64,000 nt of DNA. It comes from Candidatus Binatia bacterium. Its GTDB lineage: Bacteria > Desulfobacterota > Binatia > Bin18. The notes below the pieces were generated by a model. The model made no database searches. It had not been told where the DNA came from and was given only the letters and a program-made list of their open reading frames with translations. The stretch is from the NCBI GenBank assembly GCA_951812575.1, contig OX638322.1:186001-250000 (forward strand), given 5' to 3'. The number at the start of each line of letters is the position of its first letter. Position 1 is the stretch's first letter. Shown here piece after piece: positions 60,999 through 64,000 of the stretch. A program made the translations under genes and the position numbers.

Positions 60999-61304
60999 TG
61001 TCGGGACTATGGCCCGTGTGGCGTGGGACAAGGGGATTGTGACCCAGGGCAGTGTGCGGCGGGGCTGGTCTGCGCCACTGACGTGGGTCCACAGTACGGG
61101 CTGCCGGCCATCTATGATGTGTGCGAACTCCCAGAGGGGAGTTCTACCCCCGACCTGCACCTGTGTCGGGACTATGGCCCGTGCGGGGTGGGACAGGGAG
61201 ACTGTGACCCCGGCCAGTGTGCGACGGGCTTAGTCTGTGCCGCTGATGTAGGGCCACAGTACGGGCTGCCGGCCATCTATGATGTGTGCGAGGTGCCGCG
61301 TGGC
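60999..61304 (+). repeat. 165-bp tandem repeat coding Cys-rich motif
   Basis: Two units (60999-61163 and 61164-61304) encode CRDYGPCGVGQGDCDPGQCA and then GLVCA-DVGPQYGLPAIYDVCE, with about 90% DNA identity. Each has six cysteines in fixed spacing, as in small disulphide-bonded extracellular repeats. They form the C-terminus of the disrupted surface protein. Confidence 0.88.
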
Positions 61305-61307
61305 TGA

Positions 61308-61629
61308 GGCTCTGATGCAGACACCCCCGGAGACACCCAAGCGCTGGGCACGTTTGTCATACCGAATTTCCCCAGGGCCGGTGACCACAAAAGGCTACGG
61401 TGGAAACAGTCGCTCCAGAACTTCGTAATCGTGCCCTGACAGTGTTCGCCAAGCCGCGTTCAGGAGTGCGGGCTTCCAGCCCGCAACAATGAGTAGAAGG
61501 CTGCGGGCAAGATGCCCGCGCTCCCAGGGAAAGGGCTGCCCCTACGATAGGGTTCCGGTGCATAATCGGCTGGTTCTCATCGCAAAAAATACCTGTATAA
61601 TAGCGCCTTATTTGTAAGAGGGGGAAAGT
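61308..61629. other. 322-bp intergenic region with dispersed hairpins
   Basis: Two hairpins lie close together: TGCGGGC-TTCCA-GCCCGCA (61467-61485) and GCGGGCA-AGA-TGCCCGC (61503-61519). This is a common intergenic repeat type. A run resembling a -10 (TATAAT, 61597-61602) lies upstream of the CoA-transferase start. I see no gene. Confidence 0.55.
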
Positions 61630-62790
61630 ATGGGCGTATTATCTGGATATAAAGTTGTTGAATTCGCGGGTATTGGTCCTGCTCCAATGTGTGCGATGCT
61701 GCTCTCGGATATGGGAGCGGAGGTGCTGCGTCTGGACCGGGCCGAAGATGCCGACCTCGGCGTGCCGACCGACGCCAAGTTCAACCTGCTCGGACGCGGT
61801 CGCCGCTCGGTTGCGATTGACCTCAAGAAGCCGGAAGGGACCGAGGCGGCGCTCAAGCTGATTGAACAGGCCGATGCGCTCATTGAGGGCTTCCGGCCTG
61901 GGGTGATGGAACGGCTGGGGCTCAGCCCCGAAGTGTGTATGGCCCGCAACCCCCGCCTGGTCTTTGGACGCATGACCGGTTGGGGGCAGGAGGGGCCGCT
62001 GGCCAACGCGGTTGGTCATGACATTAACTATATTGCCCTGATTGGCGCGCTGCATTCGATTGGGCGTAAAGGCGAAGCGCCAGTGCCGCCCCTGAATCTG
62101 GTTGGTGACTTTGGCGGCGGCGGAGTCTTCCTCGCTCTGGGCGTGGTCGGTGCCCTGCTGGAAACCCAGAAGTCGGGCAAGGGCCAAGTCATTGACGTGG
62201 CCATGATCGATGGCGCGGCGTCGCTGATGACCGCCATCTACGGTCTGCGCGCGGCCGGCAAGTGGACGGACAACCGTGGAGAAAACATTCTGGATACAGG
62301 CGCGCATTACTACAATGTGTATGAGACCAGCGATGGTCAGTATCTCTCCATCGGCTCGATTGAAGCCAAATTCTATGCGGAACTGTTGCGTTTGACCGGG
62401 CTGGAGAGAGAAGAGCTGCCCCACCAGAACAACCGGGCCGAGTGGCCATCGCTGACCGAAAAACTGGCCGCGATTTTTAAGACCAGGACCCTGGCGGAAT
62501 GGAACGAACTCCTGGAGGGCAGCGACATCTGCTACGCGCCCGTCCTGAATATGGCCGACGCGCCCAACCATCCGCACAACCAGGAGCGGGGCACATTTGT
62601 CGAGGTCGAGGGGGTTCCCCAGCCGGCTCCGGCGCCACGCTTCAGCCGCACTCCAAGCACCATCCAACGCCCGCCCGCCAGTCCGGGCGAGCACACGGAA
62701 GAGGCTCTGCGCGATTGGGGCTTTGACGCCGGAGAGCTTGAGCAGTTGCGGGGAAGCGGCGCGATCGGCGTTCGGACCGCAGCGAAATAA
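61630..62790 (+). CDS. CaiB/BaiF-family CoA-transferase
   Basis: The 386-residue class III CoA-transferase has KVVEFAGIGPAPMCAMLLSD, RSVAIDLKKPEGTEAALKLI (in part), DALIEGFRPGVMERLGL, PRLVFGRMTGWGQEGPLANAVGHD (in part; catalytic Asp in GHD, about residue 135), and GEHTEEALRDWGFDAGELEQL at the C-terminus. It resembles alpha-methylacyl-CoA racemase-like members (VGHDINYIALIGAL). The role could be CoA transfer or racemisation in branched or aromatic acid degradation. AGGGGGAAAG precedes the ATG. Confidence 0.93.
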   Translation: MGVLSGYKVVEFAGIGPAPMCAMLLSDMGAEVLRLDRAEDADLGVPTDAKFNLLGRGRRSVAIDLKKPEGTEAALKLIEQADALIEGFRPGVMERLGLSPEVCMARNPRLVFGRMTGWGQEGPLANAVGHDINYIALIGALHSIGRKGEAPVPPLNLVGDFGGGGVFLALGVVGALLETQKSGKGQVIDVAMIDGAASLMTAIYGLRAAGKWTDNRGENILDTGAHYYNVYETSDGQYLSIGSIEAKFYAELLRLTGLEREELPHQNNRAEWPSLTEKLAAIFKTRTLAEWNELLEGSDICYAPVLNMADAPNHPHNQERGTFVEVEGVPQPAPAPRFSRTPSTIQRPPASPGEHTEEALRDWGFDAGELEQLRGSGAIGVRTAAK

Positions 62791-62872
62791 TCCCGGTAGC
62801 TATACGAACGGTGCTGGGCGGTCCCACGCTCAGCAAGTAAAAATGTCCCTTCAATATCACCCCGTGCAAAAT

Positions 62873-62910
62873 CCCCTCCTCGGAGGGGTGGCCGCAGGCC
62901 GGGGTGGGTT
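62873..62910. repeat. Dispersed GC-rich palindromic repeat, copy 2
   Basis: CCCCTCC-TC-GGAGGGG and GGCC-GCA-GGCC form hairpins. It is a shorter version of the unit at 21136-21176 and lies in the 159-base gap between the CoA-transferase and gnd genes. Confidence 0.8.
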
Positions 62911-62949
62911 CTCTCCTTTTCCACTCTGAAACGGAGAGGAGTCAGCACG

Positions 62950-63912
62950 ATGCAACTCGGCATGATTGGTTTGGGCCGGATGGGTCGCAATATGGTCCGC
63001 CGCCTCATGCGCGGTGGACATGCGTGTGTGGTGTTTGACCTGAACGCCCAGACGGTCAAACAGTGCGAGCGGGACGGAGCGATTGGTGCTGCTTCACTCG
63101 ATGAGTTGATCCAAAAGCTCACGCCGCCTCGCGCCGTATGGGTCATGCTGCCGGCGGGCGCAGCAACGGATGAAACGGTAACCTCCCTGGCCGAAAAACT
63201 GGCTGCGAACGACAGCATCATCGATGGCGGAAACTCGCATTTTAAGGACGATATTCGACGCGCCCAAACCCTCAAACCGAAAGGGCTCCACTACGTTGAT
63301 ATTGGGACGAGCGGTGGGGTGTGGGGAGTCGAGCGCGGCTATTGTCTGACGGTCGGCGGTGAGCAAGCGCCGGTCCGGCGGCTCGACCCGATTCTCCGCA
63401 CCTTGGCCCCCGGCAAGGGAGCCATCCCGGAAACGCCGGGTCGTGAGTCGATGAACGGCACGGCCGAGCAGGGCTATCTGCACTGCGGCCCAGCCGGAGC
63501 CGGACATTTTGTGAAAATGATCCATAACGGCATCGAGTACGGGTTGATGCAGGCCTATGCCGAGGGCTTTGATATCCTGCGTGGTGCCAGTGCCGATGGG
63601 CTGGAGTATCACTACGAGTTGAATCTACCGGATATTGCCGAGGTGTGGCGCCGCGGCAGCGTGGTTGGCTCCTGGCTGCTGGATTTGACGGCCATGGCGC
63701 TGGCGGAAAGCCCGGAGCTGTCCGAGTTCTCCGGCGAGGTCCAGGATTCGGGCGAAGGCCGCTGGACGATTGCGACGGCCGTTGATGAGGCGGTTCCTGC
63801 CGATGTCCTCTCAGCGGCGCTCTATGCGCGCTTTCGGTCCCGCCAGGCTCATACCTTTGCCGAGAAAGTCTTATCGGCCATGCGCTTCAAGTTCGGCGGC
63901 CACCGCGAGTAG
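62950..63912 (+). CDS. gnd: 6-phosphogluconate dehydrogenase (short, NAD-type)
   Basis: The 320-residue protein is the short (about 300 residue) form of decarboxylating 6-phosphogluconate dehydrogenase, usually NAD-linked. Motifs are the Rossmann start [51 protein letters not shown] (in part: GTSGGVWG), and the catalytic Lys in [20 protein letters not shown]. It converts 6-phosphogluconate to ribulose 5-phosphate. GGAGAGGAG precedes the ATG. Another gene starts 62 bases downstream. Confidence 0.95.
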   Translation: MQLGMIGLGRMGRNMVRRLMRGGHACVVFDLNAQTVKQCERDGAIGAASLDELIQKLTPPRAVWVMLPAGAATDETVTSLAEKLAANDSIIDGGNSHFKDDIRRAQTLKPKGLHYVDIGTSGGVWGVERGYCLTVGGEQAPVRRLDPILRTLAPGKGAIPETPGRESMNGTAEQGYLHCGPAGAGHFVKMIHNGIEYGLMQAYAEGFDILRGASADGLEYHYELNLPDIAEVWRRGSVVGSWLLDLTAMALAESPELSEFSGEVQDSGEGRWTIATAVDEAVPADVLSAALYARFRSRQAHTFAEKVLSAMRFKFGGHRE

Positions 63913-63936
63913 GGGCGACGCATGCGTCGCCCCTAC
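63909..63936. repeat. 28-bp perfect palindrome overlapping the gnd stop
   Basis: GTAGGGGCGACGCA and TGCGTCGCCCCTAC are exact reverse complements. The TAG stop of gnd lies inside it. This sequence is a common dispersed palindrome in several phyla and may act as terminator or mRNA end structure. Confidence 0.75.
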
Positions 63937-63974
63937 GGCTTGCGACAAACAATTCGGCATGAGAGAAAGCCGTC

Positions 63975-64000
63975 ATGACAACCCATGTCCTGGCCGGTGA
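63975..64000 (+). CDS. Start of a gene cut by the window end
   Basis: An ATG at 63975 after GAGAGAAAG opens MTTHVLAG before the window ends. Eight residues are too few for identification. Glucose-6-phosphate dehydrogenase commonly follows short gnd genes, but this is only a guess from context. Confidence 0.35.

Larger units (their letters stand above)
59128..61307 (+). pseudogene. Secreted BACON-domain, Cys-rich repeat protein, disrupted
   Basis: The original protein had a signal peptide (ISLILFLLGIWAVPAPLATA), a BACON domain (CPWSATSNSEWIRIT...GTLHIDGWTFTVTQAG), an MAM/jelly-roll-like domain starting FEDDMENGVNGWTEQ and continuing after the insertion with LAFWQRSGFSSGDAGRV and ending MADAWYIDDVAVF, then two 55-residue cysteine-rich repeats (CRDYGPCGVGQGDCDPGQC). 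It is broken twice: a 14-bp tandem duplication at 59645-59672 shifts the frame to an early stop, and an IS630-type element is inserted at 59703-60720. Removing both restores a continuous frame (ATL-AFWQR). The encoded protein was probably a cell-surface binding protein. Confidence 0.88.

Noticed and set aside
60999..61304. Repeat pair considered as a CRISPR-like array
   Set aside because: Units are 165 bases, adjacent, without spacers, and encode in-frame cysteine-rich protein repeats.
61467..61519. Paired hairpins considered as a CRISPR or attachment site
   Set aside because: Two different short palindromes typical of dispersed intergenic repeats; no repeat-spacer order and no nearby recombinase.

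Overview
The window is a GC-rich (roughly 60%), gene-dense bacterial chromosome segment with no rRNA, tRNA, phage genes or CRISPR array that I can see. The gene content (many short-chain dehydrogenases, luciferase-like flavin monooxygenases, amidohydrolase-2 and phosphotriesterase-type hydrolases, CaiB/BaiF CoA-transferase, N,N-dimethylformamidase-like proteins, and a GrdB-type selenoprotein) fits an uncultured proteobacterium-like heterotroph with a broad organic-compound catabolism, of the kind known from Tectomicrobia/Entotheonella or Binatota-like genomes. No phylogenetic marker gene is present, so this placement is an inference.

Layout. 1-8.3 kb: serine hydrolase, cupin, a toxin-antitoxin (TA) patch, selO, a small DUF6883/DUF4926 cassette, then a PhyH oxygenase overlapping an epoxide-hydrolase-like gene. 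8.3-16.1 kb: GST, then a tight operon of a beta-carbonic-anhydrase-like protein, a dimethylformamidase-like large protein and an FMN/4Fe-4S dehydrogenase, followed by a FadB/FadJ-type multifunctional beta-oxidation protein. 16.2-19.6 kb: methyltransferase, small membrane protein, M18 aminopeptidase, Phd/VapC. 19.6-26.5 kb (minus): amidase and a five-gene YbhGFSR-like exporter whose ATPase is split in two. 26.6-36.9 kb: VapBC, cupin, phosphotriesterase-like lactonase/SDR, CocE esterase, SDRs, acyl-CoA dehydrogenase, NTF2-like and cupin proteins, amidohydrolase. 37-44.6 kb: isochorismatase-like hydrolase, DUF4326, two flavin monooxygenases, a GrdB-like gene read through an in-frame UGA (probable selenocysteine), and a VWA protein. 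44.6-48.1 kb: a TA island built against the 3' end of an EthD-domain gene, then SMP-30. 48.2-55 kb: MFS transporter, MNT/truncated HEPN, SDR, secreted cyclase, Nudix, second dimethylformamidase-like gene. 55-61.3 kb: HEPN pair, frameshifted HigA, HicAB, IscA-like protein, GST, SnoaL-like protein, and a secreted BACON-domain gene disrupted by an IS630-family element. 61.6-64 kb: CoA-transferase, 6-phosphogluconate dehydrogenase and the first codons of another gene.

The most unusual signal is a recurring architecture. At several loci small TA or TA-like cargo lies directly downstream of a catabolic gene, and a short diverged copy of that gene's own 3' end, in the same orientation, usually in frame and usually with its stop codon, marks the far side of the cargo (serine hydrolase, selO, EthD twice, dimethylformamidase-like gene 2; a tandem version without cargo at the isochorismatase-like gene). 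At selO the relic also carries a copy of the 5' end of the next gene (phyH), as if it were the old selO-phyH junction. No recombinase is encoded in the cassettes. This looks like repeated cassette insertion at gene ends by an unrecognised route.
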